Source: Mycobacterium sp. UM_WGJ (lineage in GTDB: Bacteria > Actinomycetota > Actinomycetes > Mycobacteriales > Mycobacteriaceae). From it: a stretch of 52,112 nucleotides of DNA. A program made the position numbers and the translations under genes. Position 1 is the first letter of the stretch, and every line of letters begins with the position of its first letter. The notes below the pieces were generated by a model. That model had not been told where the DNA came from. It ran no database searches and saw only the letters and a program-made list of their open reading frames with translations. Positions 43,651-52,103 of the stretch are shown piece by piece. The stretch is from assembly GCF_000455125.1 (NCBI RefSeq), contig NZ_AUWR01000013.1, positions 1-52,112 of the forward strand, written 5' to 3'.

Positions 43651-44681
43651 CTGGCGATGCCCGCCTCGTCGGCGACCTCACGCGCCTTGTCGACCAAGGC
43701 GTCGATCCACGCGGTGATCGGGGTACCCGCAGCGGCCTTGTTCGCCGGGTTGTCGAGCACCCGCCGCACGATTCCCTCAGCGATGATGGCGACCTTCCAC
43801 AGTCCCAGTGCATGCCAGTACTGCAGTGTCGCCGCGTCGCGCCCGGTCTCTTCGAGATATACCCGGGCCAGCTCCGCGCGGTCCGGGAAACCCTCCAGGG
43901 TGCTGATGACGAACTCCCCGGCGATGTGCTCTTCACCCACCTGCGGCCAGTAGGCCAGCAAGCTGCCCATGTCGGCCAGCGGGTCGCCCAGGGTGGACAA
44001 CTCCCAGTCCAGCACCGCGATCACCTCACCGGTCTGCGGCGAGGTGATCACGTTGCGCAGGTGGAAGTCCCCGTGCACGAGCGTCAGTTCCTGCTGCTGC
44101 GGCACGGCGTCGGTCAGCCGCCGGGTCAGGTCATCGAGTGCCGGTAACTCGCGCGTCTTGGACTTCTCCCACTGCCCGGCCCACCGTTTGAGCTGACGCT
44201 GGGCGTACGGCTTGTGGCTGGCCAGATCATCCAGGCCCACCGCGGTGATGTCGACGGCGTGAATCTTGGCCAGGGTCTTAGGCATCGACAGCCCGATCTG
44301 TCGGCGCCGTTCCGGGGAGAGCGCCTGCGCTACCGACATCCGGTCTGCCACCACGCCGTCGACGAACTCCATCAGCAGTAGCGGCGTGCCTTCGGAGTCG
44401 CGGGTCAGCCCGTACACCTGCGGTGTGGGGACTTCGGTATCGCCCAGTGCCGCAAGGATTCGTGCTTCCCGGGCCACGTCGTGGGCCGAGGCCAGCAGCG
44501 TTCCCAATGGGGGCCGGCGCAGCACCCAGCTGTGACCGGCGTCGTCGAACACCCGGTAGGTCAGATTGGACTGTCCGATACCGACCCGCTCGAAGCTCAG
44601 CGGCCCGGCCACGGGCAGGCCCAGCTCGGTGATCCACGCGGTCGCAGCCGCCGGATCGATGCCCAGTGGCTCGTCAGCCAC
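43647..44681 (-). CDS. APH-family phosphotransferase (ACAD10/11-kinase-like)
   Basis: A 344-residue kinase-like protein. Nucleotide-loop residues lie in IGQSNLTYRVFD and WVLRRPP; the catalytic loop is LVHGDFHLRNV with Asp and Asn, followed by the metal motif AVLDWELSTLGDP. This group is the bacterial equivalent of the kinase domain of mammalian ACAD10/ACAD11 and of LvaA, which phosphorylate 4-hydroxyacyl-CoA. GTG at 44681 has a GGGGAGG Shine-Dalgarno at 5 nt and overlaps the SDR stop by 8 bp. Confidence 0.9.
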   Translation of the reverse strand: MADEPLGIDPAAATAWITELGLPVAGPLSFERVGIGQSNLTYRVFDDAGHSWVLRRPPLGTLLASAHDVAREARILAALGDTEVPTPQVYGLTRDSEGTPLLLMEFVDGVVADRMSVAQALSPERRRQIGLSMPKTLAKIHAVDITAVGLDDLASHKPYAQRQLKRWAGQWEKSKTRELPALDDLTRRLTDAVPQQQELTLVHGDFHLRNVITSPQTGEVIAVLDWELSTLGDPLADMGSLLAYWPQVGEEHIAGEFVISTLEGFPDRAELARVYLEETGRDAATLQYWHALGLWKVAIIAEGIVRRVLDNPANKAAAGTPITAWIDALVDKAREVADEAGIAR

Positions 44682-45450
44682 CTGAACCTCCCCGGAATCC
44701 TGTTGCGTCACCAAGGATCTGACCGCCGTCCATGACCAGGGTCTGCCCGGTGATCCAGCTCGCCGCATCGGACACCAGGAACAACACGGCGTCGGCCACG
44801 TCGACCGGCTCGCCGATCCGGCCCAGCGGTATACCGGTCGACAATCCCTGCTCGTGTTCCTTCCACAGCACCTCGGCCAGCTTAGTGCGCACGACGCCGG
44901 GACAGATCGCGTTGACCCGGATCCCCGGGGAGAGTTCCAGCGCAAGCTGTTTGGTGACGTGGATCAACGCCGCCTTGGTGGCGTTGTACATGCCCATCAG
45001 CGGCGCGAAACTCATCCCGCCGATGGAAGCCGTGTTCACCACCACACCGCCGTGGTCGCCCATCCATGCCTTGACCGCGCATGACGTCCACAGCAGCGGC
45101 CCCCACAAGTTGACCTCGAAGATCTTGGCGAACCGGGCGTGGTCCTGGTCGATCAACGGCCCGAACGCCGGGTTGGTGCCGGCGTTGTTGACCAGGATGT
45201 CGACAGTGCCGAATCGTTCCAGGGTGGTGTTGATGCAGCGCTGGGCAGCCTCGTCGTCGGCGACGTGGGCGGCCACACCCAATGCGTTGCCGTTGACCTG
45301 GGCCGCCGCCGCATCGGCACTCTCCTGATCGCGTGAGGTCAGGACCACATTGGCGCCCGCTTCGGCCAGTCGCTGCCCGATCGCCAACCCGATCCCCCGC
45401 GACCCGCCGGTGATGATCGCGGTGCGCCCCGCGAAGTCCGGTGCCGTCAT
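44674..45450 (-). CDS. short-chain dehydrogenase/reductase
   Basis: A 258-residue SDR: NAD(P) loop [13 protein letters not shown] (residues about 13-25), structural NNAGTNP, catalytic Ser in NTASIGG and Tyr/Lys in YNATKAAL. Likely oxidises a hydroxyacyl or alcohol intermediate of the pathway encoded by the operon; cofactor and substrate are not settled. It overlaps the dehydrogenase gene upstream by 4 bp and the kinase gene downstream by 8 bp. Confidence 0.92.
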   Translation of the reverse strand: MTAPDFAGRTAIITGGSRGIGLAIGQRLAEAGANVVLTSRDQESADAAAAQVNGNALGVAAHVADDEAAQRCINTTLERFGTVDILVNNAGTNPAFGPLIDQDHARFAKIFEVNLWGPLLWTSCAVKAWMGDHGGVVVNTASIGGMSFAPLMGMYNATKAALIHVTKQLALELSPGIRVNAICPGVVRTKLAEVLWKEHEQGLSTGIPLGRIGEPVDVADAVLFLVSDAASWITGQTLVMDGGQILGDATGFRGGSGG

Positions 45451-46667
45451 CGAGCGTTCTCGCGATACTTACCCAGCTCCTGACGCGCGATGGCGCGCTT
45501 GTGCACCTCGTCGGGGCCGTCGGCGAGCCGCAGTGTGCGCAGGTGGGCCCAGAAGCCGGCCAGCGGGAAGTCTTCGGTGACTCCGCCGGCGCCGTGCACC
45601 TGGATGGCCCGGTCGACGATCTTGAGTGCGATGTTGGGCGCTGCGACCTTGATCGCTGCGATCTCGACCTGCGCTGCCTTGTTGCCGACGGTGTCCATCA
45701 GGTACGCGGTCTTGAGCGTCAGCAGCCGGATCATCTCGATGTCGATGCGCGCCTCGGCGATCCAGTCACGGATGTTGGCGTTGTCCGAGACCGGCCGGCC
45801 GAAGGCGATCCGGGACTGGGCGCGCCTGCACAGCAGCTCCAAGGCCCGCTCGGCCATGCCGATGGCCCGCATACAGTGGTGGATGCGGCCGGGACCGAGT
45901 CGGGCCTGGGCGATGGCGAACCCCTCGCCCTCGCCCTTGAGCACGTCCTTGGCGGGCACGCGTACGTCTTTGAAGTCGATCTCAGCGTGGCCCTCGCGGT
46001 CCTGGTAACCGAAGACCGGCAGTCCACGCATGACGGTGACGCCCGGTGCGTCGATGGGGACCACCATCATCGACTGCTGGCGGTGGGTAGCGGTGTTCGG
46101 ATCGGTCTTGCCCATCACGATCATCACCTTGCAGTTCTGATGCAAGGCGTTGGACGCGAACCATTTCCGGCCGTTCAGCACGTAGCCGTCACCGTCGCGC
46201 ACCATCGACAGCTGGACATTGGTGGCATCGGAGCTGGCCACCTGCGGCTCGGTCATCGCGAAGGCCGAACGGATGGTGCCCTCCAGCAGCGGCTTGAGGT
46301 ATTTCTCCTTGTGTTCGTCGCTGCCGAACAGCGTGAACACCTCCATGTTGCCGGTGTCGGGCGCGCTACAGTTGCAGGCTTCCGGCGCCAGATGCGGGCT
46401 CCGGCCCATGATCTCGGCCAGCGGCGCGTATTCGAGGTTGGTCAGCCCCGGCCCCCATTCCGGGTGGGGGTGAAACAGATTCCACAGGCCGCGCTCACGC
46501 GCTTGGGCCTTCAGCTCCTCCAGGATCGGGGGCTGGAAGTGCGGGTTGCCGGCTTCGGCCATCTGCGTCTCGTAGACCGCTTCGGCCGGATAGACGCACT
46601 CGTCCATGAACTCCAGCAGATCGGTCTGGTATTTCTTTGCGCGCTCGGATATTTCGAACAGGGACAT
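45447..46667 (-). CDS. acyl-CoA dehydrogenase, ACAD10/11-like
   Basis: A 406-residue flavoenzyme. Family features are [16 protein letters not shown] (FAD/acyl-site loop), [16 protein letters not shown], the helix pair [20 protein letters not shown], and the end [20 protein letters not shown], which is characteristic of the ACAD10/11 and FadE2 group rather than standard beta-oxidation enzymes. With the kinase, SDRs and MFS it forms one operon. In ACAD10/11 and LvaC the enzyme acts on 4-phosphoacyl-CoA to give an enoyl-CoA. A GAGGAG Shine-Dalgarno precedes the ATG. Confidence 0.92.
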   Translation of the reverse strand: MSLFEISERAKKYQTDLLEFMDECVYPAEAVYETQMAEAGNPHFQPPILEELKAQARERGLWNLFHPHPEWGPGLTNLEYAPLAEIMGRSPHLAPEACNCSAPDTGNMEVFTLFGSDEHKEKYLKPLLEGTIRSAFAMTEPQVASSDATNVQLSMVRDGDGYVLNGRKWFASNALHQNCKVMIVMGKTDPNTATHRQQSMMVVPIDAPGVTVMRGLPVFGYQDREGHAEIDFKDVRVPAKDVLKGEGEGFAIAQARLGPGRIHHCMRAIGMAERALELLCRRAQSRIAFGRPVSDNANIRDWIAEARIDIEMIRLLTLKTAYLMDTVGNKAAQVEIAAIKVAAPNIALKIVDRAIQVHGAGGVTEDFPLAGFWAHLRTLRLADGPDEVHKRAIARQELGKYRENAR

Positions 46668-46680
46668 ACAGGCTCCTCAC

Positions 46681-47502
46681 CTAGGAATTTTCGGAGTCGA
46701 GCAGGCCGCGCTGGTAGCGGCGCATGCCGCGCAACCAGCGGTCGTAGTCGCCTGCCTTGTGCCGGAACATCTCCAGCACCACGGGGTGCGGCAGGATCAG
46801 GAAGCGCTCGTCATCGATGGCGGCGAGCACCTCGGCGGCAACGTCCGCGGGCTCCAGCACCTCGCCGGCGGTGGTGACCGCACGGGTGGCCAGGTCGCCC
46901 AGCGGGTCCCCGGATTGCTCACCGGCGTAGAGCAACTTGGTGTTGACACCCATCGGGCACAGGCAGCTGACCCGCACACCCTGGTCGCCGTAGGTGATGT
47001 TGAGCCACTCGGCGAATCCGACAGCCGCATGCTTGGTCACCGAGTAGGTGGCGGCGCCGAGTTGGGTGAGTAGTCCGGCGGCTGATGCGGTGGAGACGAA
47101 ATATCCCTCCCCGCGGCGCACCCAGTCGGGGATCAGCAGCTGCGCGGCGCGGATGTGCGAGCGCAGGTTGACGTCGATGGCCTGGTCCCAGTCGGCCTCG
47201 CCGGGCAGGCCGGGGGCACCGGTGATTCCGGCGTTGGCGAAGTAGAAGTCCACCGGGCCGTAGCGCTCCTGCGCCAACGCGATCAGCTCACGAATGGTCT
47301 CGGTGTTGGAGACGTCGCCGCCATGACCGATTGCGGCACCGGGATGCGCGGCGCTGATCTCCTCGGCTACCGCCGCCGCGGCGTCCGCGTCGAGGTCGGC
47401 CACCACCACTTTGGCTCCGGCCTCGACCAGCGCCGCGGCCAGTGCGCCGCTGATACCGCCACCGCCACCGGTGACGATCGCGACCCGCTCGGCAACCTTC
47501 AT
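46681..47502 (-). CDS. short-chain dehydrogenase/reductase (first operon gene)
   Basis: A 273-residue SDR with NAD(P) loop VTGGGGGISGALA, NAGITGAPG, catalytic Ser in STASAAG and YSVTKHAAV. The C-terminal LILPHPVVLEMFRHKAGDYD extension is typical of the long-chain alcohol/hydroxyacid SDR group near ACAD10/11 genes. The ATG at 47502 lies 56 bp after the TetR stop. The gap 47503-47558 holds an imperfect GAAT-N10-ATTC inverted repeat and no clear promoter. Confidence 0.9.
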   Translation of the reverse strand: MKVAERVAIVTGGGGGISGALAAALVEAGAKVVVADLDADAAAAVAEEISAAHPGAAIGHGGDVSNTETIRELIALAQERYGPVDFYFANAGITGAPGLPGEADWDQAIDVNLRSHIRAAQLLIPDWVRRGEGYFVSTASAAGLLTQLGAATYSVTKHAAVGFAEWLNITYGDQGVRVSCLCPMGVNTKLLYAGEQSGDPLGDLATRAVTTAGEVLEPADVAAEVLAAIDDERFLILPHPVVLEMFRHKAGDYDRWLRGMRRYQRGLLDSENS

Positions 47503-47558
47503 AAGCGACGTCCCCGTTCTTCAGTGCGCAGCGGCAGTGACATTAGTTGAATCCGATC

Positions 47559-48215
47559 TCATATTCGATTACTGACGGAGCGGAACTGCAGGGCGTTCGC
47601 CCACAACCGGGTGACTGTGGCGACCAGAGTCTCGAAGTCGGCGCCTGACGCGTGCTCGGCCTCCTCGCCGACGAAGGTGCCGTAGGCGAGCCTGCTGACC
47701 ATTCCCGACAGCGCCCGCGACGCCAGCAGCGGATCGACATCGGCGCCGGCGATGCCCCGCTTCTGCAGATCGGCGATGCCGGCGGCGTTGCGCTGCACGA
47801 ACGCGTCGGCTCGCCGCGCACGGAAGGCGCGGAACTTCGGGTCGATCTGGGCCACCTGTTCGAGCAGCCCCATCAACTGGGCATTGCGTCGATACGCCTC
47901 GAGGTAAGCGCGATTGCTCGCCTCCAGCACCGCAAAGGGATCGTCGGAATCGCTCACCCGGCCCATGCCCGGATGCATCATGTCCTGCTGGGCCTGTTCG
48001 AGGACCGCGGCGAAGATCTCCTCTTTGTTCGCGAAGTAGGTGTAGAAAGACCCGGTCGCACACCCGGCGGCCTTGGTGATGTCGGTCAGCTTGGCGTCGA
48101 GGTAGCCGTCCCGTTCGAAGACCTTGCGGGCCGCGGCGACCAGCCCCGCCCGGGTGCGCGCCCCGCGCACCGTCGCCGGCAACTGGCGGGCCGGGGCGGC
48201 CGGGACGGCATCCAT
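47559..48215 (-). CDS. TetR family regulator of the catabolic operon
   Basis: A 218-residue TetR protein. The helix-turn-helix (about 18-65) includes RAGLVAAARKVFERDGYL, LTDITKAAGCATGSFYTYF and NKEEIFAAVL. The ligand domain has no known match but may sense an acyl-CoA, as related regulators do. It lies immediately upstream of, and on the same strand as, the SDR-ACAD-SDR-APH-MFS genes. The ATG at 48215 has a TAGTCT -10 6 bp upstream inside the end of rmuC. Confidence 0.88.
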   Translation of the reverse strand: MDAVPAAPARQLPATVRGARTRAGLVAAARKVFERDGYLDAKLTDITKAAGCATGSFYTYFANKEEIFAAVLEQAQQDMMHPGMGRVSDSDDPFAVLEASNRAYLEAYRRNAQLMGLLEQVAQIDPKFRAFRARRADAFVQRNAAGIADLQKRGIAGADVDPLLASRALSGMVSRLAYGTFVGEEAEHASGADFETLVATVTRLWANALQFRSVSNRI

Positions 48216-48221
48216 CCGGGC

Positions 48222-48227
48222 AGACTA
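48222..48227 (-). promoter_or_regulatory. predicted -10 element of the TetR operon (leaderless)
   Basis: TAGTCT on the minus strand ends 6 bp before the ATG at 48215 and overlaps the rmuC stop codon. Confidence 0.45.
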
Positions 48228-49472
48228 ACTGAATTCGATGTCAACTTCACTGACTTCTTCGGTACCGCCGCCGAGTTCACCGAGCATGGCGTCGGCCTCT
48301 GATTCGGGCAGCGACTCCACCCCGCGCAGCTTGCGTTCGATGGCCCGGGTGCGGACTCCGGCGGTGTCGATGGTGTTGCGGGCGGTGTCGAGCTGCTTGC
48401 GGGTCTTCTCCAGCACCGCCGCGAATTTTCCGAACTCGGTCTTGACCGCGCCGAGCACCTGCCAGACCTCGCTGCTGCGCTGTTCGATCGCCAGGGTGCG
48501 AAAGCCCATGCGCAGGCTGTTGAGCAGCGCAGCCAGCGTGGTCGGGCCGGCCAGGGTGACGTTGTACTTGGCCTGGATCTGCTCGAACAACCCCGGCTGG
48601 CGCAGCACCTCGGCATACAGACTCTCGGTGGCCAGGAACAGGATCCCGAAGTCGGTGGTGTGCGGCGGATCGAGGTACTTGTCGTGGATGTCGCAGGCCT
48701 CGGCTTCGATCCGCCGGATCAGCGCTTGGCGTGCCGCGGCCTCCCCCACGCTGTCGGCGTGTTCCTGCGCGTCCAGCAGTCGCTCGAAATCCTCACGCGG
48801 AAACTTGGCGTCGATCGGCAACAACACCTCACGCGCGCCGGTGGCTCCCGGCAACCGGATCGCGAATTCCACCCGGGCGCTCGACCCCGGCACCGTGATG
48901 ACGTTGGTGGCGTACTGCTCGGGCGTCAGCGTCTCGGCCAGCAGGGCGGCCAACTGCGTCTCGCCGAAGATGCCGCGCGTCTTGACGTTGGTCAGCACCC
49001 GCTTCAGATCCCCCACCCCGGTGGCCAGCGTCTGCATCTCCCCCAGCCCCCGCTGCACCGCCTCCAGCCGCTCCGAGATCTGCGTGAACGATTGCGCCAG
49101 ACGGGTTTCCAATGTGGCCTGCAGCTTCTCGTCCACCGTGGCGCGCATCTTCTCCAGTTGCGCGGTGTTCTCGGCCTGCAGGCTCCGCAGCTGCCGATCC
49201 AGCGTGGCGCCCAGTTTGTCCTGGGTGCCCTGCAGGGTCGATCCGAAGCGATGCAGGGTCAGCTGCCACTGGTGAAAGGCCTGGGCGAGTTCGGCCCTCC
49301 CGGCATGCTGCTCTTCGCGCAGGGTTCGCTCCACGCGTTCACTGTCGCCGCGCAACGCCGAGAGCTGTGCAGGCGAGATCTCCCCGCCGGCGGGGCGCAC
49401 CAGCACCACCACCTGGAGGATCACCGCCAGCAGCGCCAGTGAGGTGAGGAGGATCAGCAGTGCTGTGTCCAT
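48225..49472 (-). CDS. rmuC: DNA recombination protein RmuC
   Basis: A 415-residue protein with an N-terminal membrane anchor (about 3-25), a long coiled coil (about 30-140) and the RmuC nuclease-like domain (about 140-380; VKTRGIFGETQLAALLAETL, VLLPIDAKFPREDFERLLDA, FLATESLYAEVLRQPGLFE, LAGPTTLAALLNSLRMGF). RmuC limits DNA inversions at repeats and resembles restriction endonucleases. The ATG at 49472 has a TACCTT -10 6 bp upstream. It is followed after 9 bp by the TetR gene. Confidence 0.92.
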   Translation of the reverse strand: MDTALLILLTSLALLAVILQVVVLVRPAGGEISPAQLSALRGDSERVERTLREEQHAGRAELAQAFHQWQLTLHRFGSTLQGTQDKLGATLDRQLRSLQAENTAQLEKMRATVDEKLQATLETRLAQSFTQISERLEAVQRGLGEMQTLATGVGDLKRVLTNVKTRGIFGETQLAALLAETLTPEQYATNVITVPGSSARVEFAIRLPGATGAREVLLPIDAKFPREDFERLLDAQEHADSVGEAAARQALIRRIEAEACDIHDKYLDPPHTTDFGILFLATESLYAEVLRQPGLFEQIQAKYNVTLAGPTTLAALLNSLRMGFRTLAIEQRSSEVWQVLGAVKTEFGKFAAVLEKTRKQLDTARNTIDTAGVRTRAIERKLRGVESLPESEADAMLGELGGGTEEVSEVDIEFS

Positions 49473-49478
49473 GCCGGC

Positions 49479-49484
49479 AAGGTA
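49479..49484 (-). promoter_or_regulatory. predicted -10 element of rmuC (leaderless)
   Basis: TACCTT on the minus strand ends 6 bp before the ATG at 49472. Confidence 0.45.
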
Positions 49485-49508
49485 GCGCGCCCCACCGACA
49501 ACTCCCGG

Positions 49509-51041
49509 TTAGCGCAGCGGCGAGCCCCAACGCACCTGATCGCGCAACTGCGCCTTGAGCAGCTTGCCGCTGGCCGTGCGGGGCAGCGCCTCGCTCACCA
49601 CGGTGATGTACTGCGGCACCTTGAAGTCCGCCAATTGGCCGCGGCAGTACTCCAGAACCGCCGCCACATCGATCTCGAGCTGGTCGCCGAGCAGCACCGC
49701 GCCGACCTTCTCCCCCATCACCTCGTCGGGCACCGCGAGCACACACGCGTCGGCCACGCCGGGAGCCGACAGCAGGGCGGCTTCCACCTCTACGCTGGAG
49801 ACGTTCTCACCGCCGCGGTTGATGATGTCCTTGAGCCTGTCGATGATGTGCACCCGGCCGGCGTCGTCGACGCGCACCACATCGCCGGTGTGCAGCCAGC
49901 CGTCGATGATGGTGGCGGCGGTCGCCTCGGGCCGGTTCCAGTAGGCCCGCATCACATTCGCGCCGCGCACCACCAGTTCTCCGGTGCCCGGATCGTCGCC
50001 GAGTGGCACGACGCCGATATCGCCCGACGGCACCGCGTAGCCGACCGAATCGGCGTGCGCCACCGCGTCGGAGTCCGGCAGCACCGTCATGAGCGAGGCG
50101 GTCTCGGTCATGCCGTAGCCGTTGAACACCGTTGCCGCGCCGAATGCCTCGCGCAGCGCACGCACCAGCGCAGGTGCCGTCGGCGCCCCGCCGTAGCCGA
50201 CCCACCGCACCCGGCTGACGTCGACGTTGGCGAAGTCGGGATGCCGAAGCAGCAGCGCGTAGATCGCCGGCACCGTCACCATCGATGAGATCCGCTGCGC
50301 GGGAAGCGTTGCGATCAACTCGGGAAGACTCAGTGACGGCATGATGACCGCGGTGCCGCCGGTGTAGGCGGCGACCAGCAGTTGGGAGTTGCAGCCGGTC
50401 ACATGGAACAGCGGGACCGAGATCAGCGTGCGGTACTCCTCGGCCAAGGTCCGGGTCCGACCCAAGGCGCGCATCATGTTCTCGGCGTTGGTCACAAACG
50501 CCTCGTGGGTGGTGGGCACTCCTTTGGGGCTGCCGGTGGTACCAGAGGTGTAGAACAGCGCCGCGGTGTCGCCCGCTTCGAGCCCGTCCACCACATACGG
50601 TGGGCCATCGGGCAGTGCGGCGCCGGGAGCCAGGTCCACCCGAACGCCGGCATCGGTGAGTATGAAGTCGACTTCCGGTGCGGCCGACCGGGTATTGACG
50701 GCAACCGGTATCCCGCCGGCCATCAGCGTGCCCCAGAACGCCAGCACCCAGTCCAGTCCCGCTGGGTAACGCAACGCGACCCGATCACCGCGCGCCAGAC
50801 CGTCGCCTCGCAGCCCGCCGGATACGCGCGCGGCCCGCTGCCACAACTGCCGGTAGGTCAGCCGATCGCCCGCAAGTTCCACCACGGCTTCGCTGTCGGG
50901 CCGCTGCTCGGCCTGCTCGGCCAACACATCGAGCAGCGTCGCCGGCAGCTGCTGGTAATGCGCGACACCGTTGTGGTCGCGGGTCACCCCGGTTGCCGGA
51001 AAAGGGTTGCCGCGCCGTGGGATTTCGACGACGTGCGACAT
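49509..51041 (-). CDS. acyl-CoA synthetase (class I adenylate-forming, FadD-like)
   Basis: A 510-residue AMP-dependent ligase that activates a carboxylic acid to acyl-CoA through an acyl-AMP. Motifs: P-loop YTSGTTGSPKGV (about 165), substrate loop NGYGMTETASL, adenosine-binding DGWLHTGDVVRV, hinge IIDRLKDIINRGGENV and catalytic Lys in RTASGKLLKAQ near the C-terminus. The substrate chain is unknown. It starts 10 bp after the membrane-protein gene stop and is likely cotranscribed with it. Confidence 0.94.
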   Translation of the reverse strand: MSHVVEIPRRGNPFPATGVTRDHNGVAHYQQLPATLLDVLAEQAEQRPDSEAVVELAGDRLTYRQLWQRAARVSGGLRGDGLARGDRVALRYPAGLDWVLAFWGTLMAGGIPVAVNTRSAAPEVDFILTDAGVRVDLAPGAALPDGPPYVVDGLEAGDTAALFYTSGTTGSPKGVPTTHEAFVTNAENMMRALGRTRTLAEEYRTLISVPLFHVTGCNSQLLVAAYTGGTAVIMPSLSLPELIATLPAQRISSMVTVPAIYALLLRHPDFANVDVSRVRWVGYGGAPTAPALVRALREAFGAATVFNGYGMTETASLMTVLPDSDAVAHADSVGYAVPSGDIGVVPLGDDPGTGELVVRGANVMRAYWNRPEATAATIIDGWLHTGDVVRVDDAGRVHIIDRLKDIINRGGENVSSVEVEAALLSAPGVADACVLAVPDEVMGEKVGAVLLGDQLEIDVAAVLEYCRGQLADFKVPQYITVVSEALPRTASGKLLKAQLRDQVRWGSPLR

Positions 51042-51051
51042 GGTCAGCCTG

Positions 51052-51501
51052 TCATCGCCGACGCCGCCAGCTGTGCGTTACCACCCGCAAGGTCCCCCGC
51101 AGCGCGTAGACCGCGGACACGATGCACGCGAGGATCAACACCACGAACATCGGCAGCCAATTACCGCGGTCATGGTTGATGTGCCACCAGACATAGGTGA
51201 ACAGCACCGAGGAGACGAAGAAGACCACGTCACGCCAATTGCCCTGATAGGACAGCGCCGCCGCCCGCAGCGTCCTGGTGCGATCGGAGGCCGCGACCAA
51301 GTCGTCGATGCGCTCGTCGATGGTGCGCTGCAAATCCGCGCGCCGCTGGGTCTGTTCCGCGGGAAGCCGGTCGAGCAGGTCGAGGTCCTGTTTGATCAGC
51401 GCGCGTACGTCGGGGCCTTTGAGCTGCCCGGCCGCCGCCGTCAGCAGGGCTCCGCCGAAGATCGGTGCCGCGCCCAGCGCCGTACTCAGCAGTGAGGGCA
51501 T
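51052..51501 (-). CDS. hypothetical membrane protein
   Basis: A 149-residue protein with a short hydrophobic N-terminus (about 3-24, possibly a membrane anchor), a charged helical middle (DVRALIKQDLDLLDRLPAEQ and QRTIDERIDDLVAASD), two C-terminal hydrophobic segments (about 92-110 and 116-135) and a basic end. I do not recognise the family. The ATG at 51501 follows AAGGAA. It is the upstream partner of the acyl-CoA synthetase gene. Confidence 0.72.
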   Translation of the reverse strand: MPSLLSTALGAAPIFGGALLTAAAGQLKGPDVRALIKQDLDLLDRLPAEQTQRRADLQRTIDERIDDLVAASDRTRTLRAAALSYQGNWRDVVFFVSSVLFTYVWWHINHDRGNWLPMFVVLILACIVSAVYALRGTLRVVTHSWRRRR

Positions 51502-51546
51502 CGTCGTGCCGTTCCTTTCGCCTTACTTCCCGGCCACCCTACGACC

Positions 51547-51977
51547 TCAACCGAGACTTACCGTGCCATCCGGCGCGATCCGCCAGCCGGGGTTATGGGC
51601 GATCTCCCAGATCAGACCGTTCGGGTCTTGGATGTGGGCGTGGGGAACACGCCACCGAACTGGCCGGGTCGCGGCGACTTGATCATCGTGCCACCGGCGG
51701 CGGCCATGGCATCGGCCAGCGCGATCACGGCGTCGGGGCTGTCGACGTTGTGCGCCATGGTGACCCCGGAGACCCGGGAATGGTCGCCGGGCAGCGCCAG
51801 GTCTTCGTTGAACTTCTCGGCGTCAAAGAACCCCAGCACCTGGCCCGGCGCCACCTGATAGAAGACGATCTCTCCCTCGACCTCCAGCAGCGGCTGCCAA
51901 CCCAGCGCACCGTAAAACTTGCTGGTCGCGTCCAGATCGGTGGCCGCGATGGTGACGAAGTGCACCTGCTGCTCCAT
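51547..51977 (-). pseudogene. VOC (glyoxalase/bleomycin-resistance) family gene with a frameshift
   Basis: The first part (from ATG 51977) is a good VOC domain: HFVTIAATDLDATSKFYGAL, GWQPLLEVEGEIVFYQ. The open frame stops at 51612 with an unrelated tail. In another frame the expected VOC ending continues immediately: [20 protein letters not shown] and on to a stop at 51547. Total length is 3n+2, so two bases were gained or one lost, most simply at the run of four G at 51642-51645. It is either a recent pseudogene or a sequence error. The start is supported by a TAGGCT -10 7 bp upstream. Confidence 0.85.
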
Positions 51978-51984
51978 ACGGTCG

Positions 51985-51990
51985 AGCCTA
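51985..51990 (-). promoter_or_regulatory. predicted -10 element of the VOC gene (leaderless)
   Basis: TAGGCT on the minus strand ends 7 bp before the ATG at 51977. Confidence 0.45.
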
Positions 51991-52082
51991 GAGCGACGGA
52001 GCATCCTGTCGGACTCGCACTCATCAGGTGCGCGTTGTGGATAACGCGACCCTGTCAGAAAGTTTGAGTCAGTGGATTCGGG

Positions 52083-52088
52083 TATAGT
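52083..52088 (+). promoter_or_regulatory. candidate -10 element at the right-edge gene
   Basis: TATAGT ends 7 bp before the ATG at 52096 and touches the LexA box, so LexA binding would block it. Confidence 0.5.
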
Positions 52089-52103
52089 CGAACGTATGTT
52101 CGA
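52088..52103. promoter_or_regulatory. perfect LexA (SOS) box
   Basis: TCGAACGTATGTTCGA matches TCGAAC-N4-GTTCGA at every defined position. It covers the predicted transcription start and the ATG at 52096. Confidence 0.9.

Noticed and set aside
45441-46877. 478-codon open frame opposite the acyl-CoA dehydrogenase
   Set aside because: Antisense shadow; real gene has family signatures from end to end.
47503-47558. GAAT-N10-ATTC as a TetR operator before the SDR operon
   Set aside because: Only a 4-bp half-site and part of it is TetR coding sequence; too weak to list as a feature.
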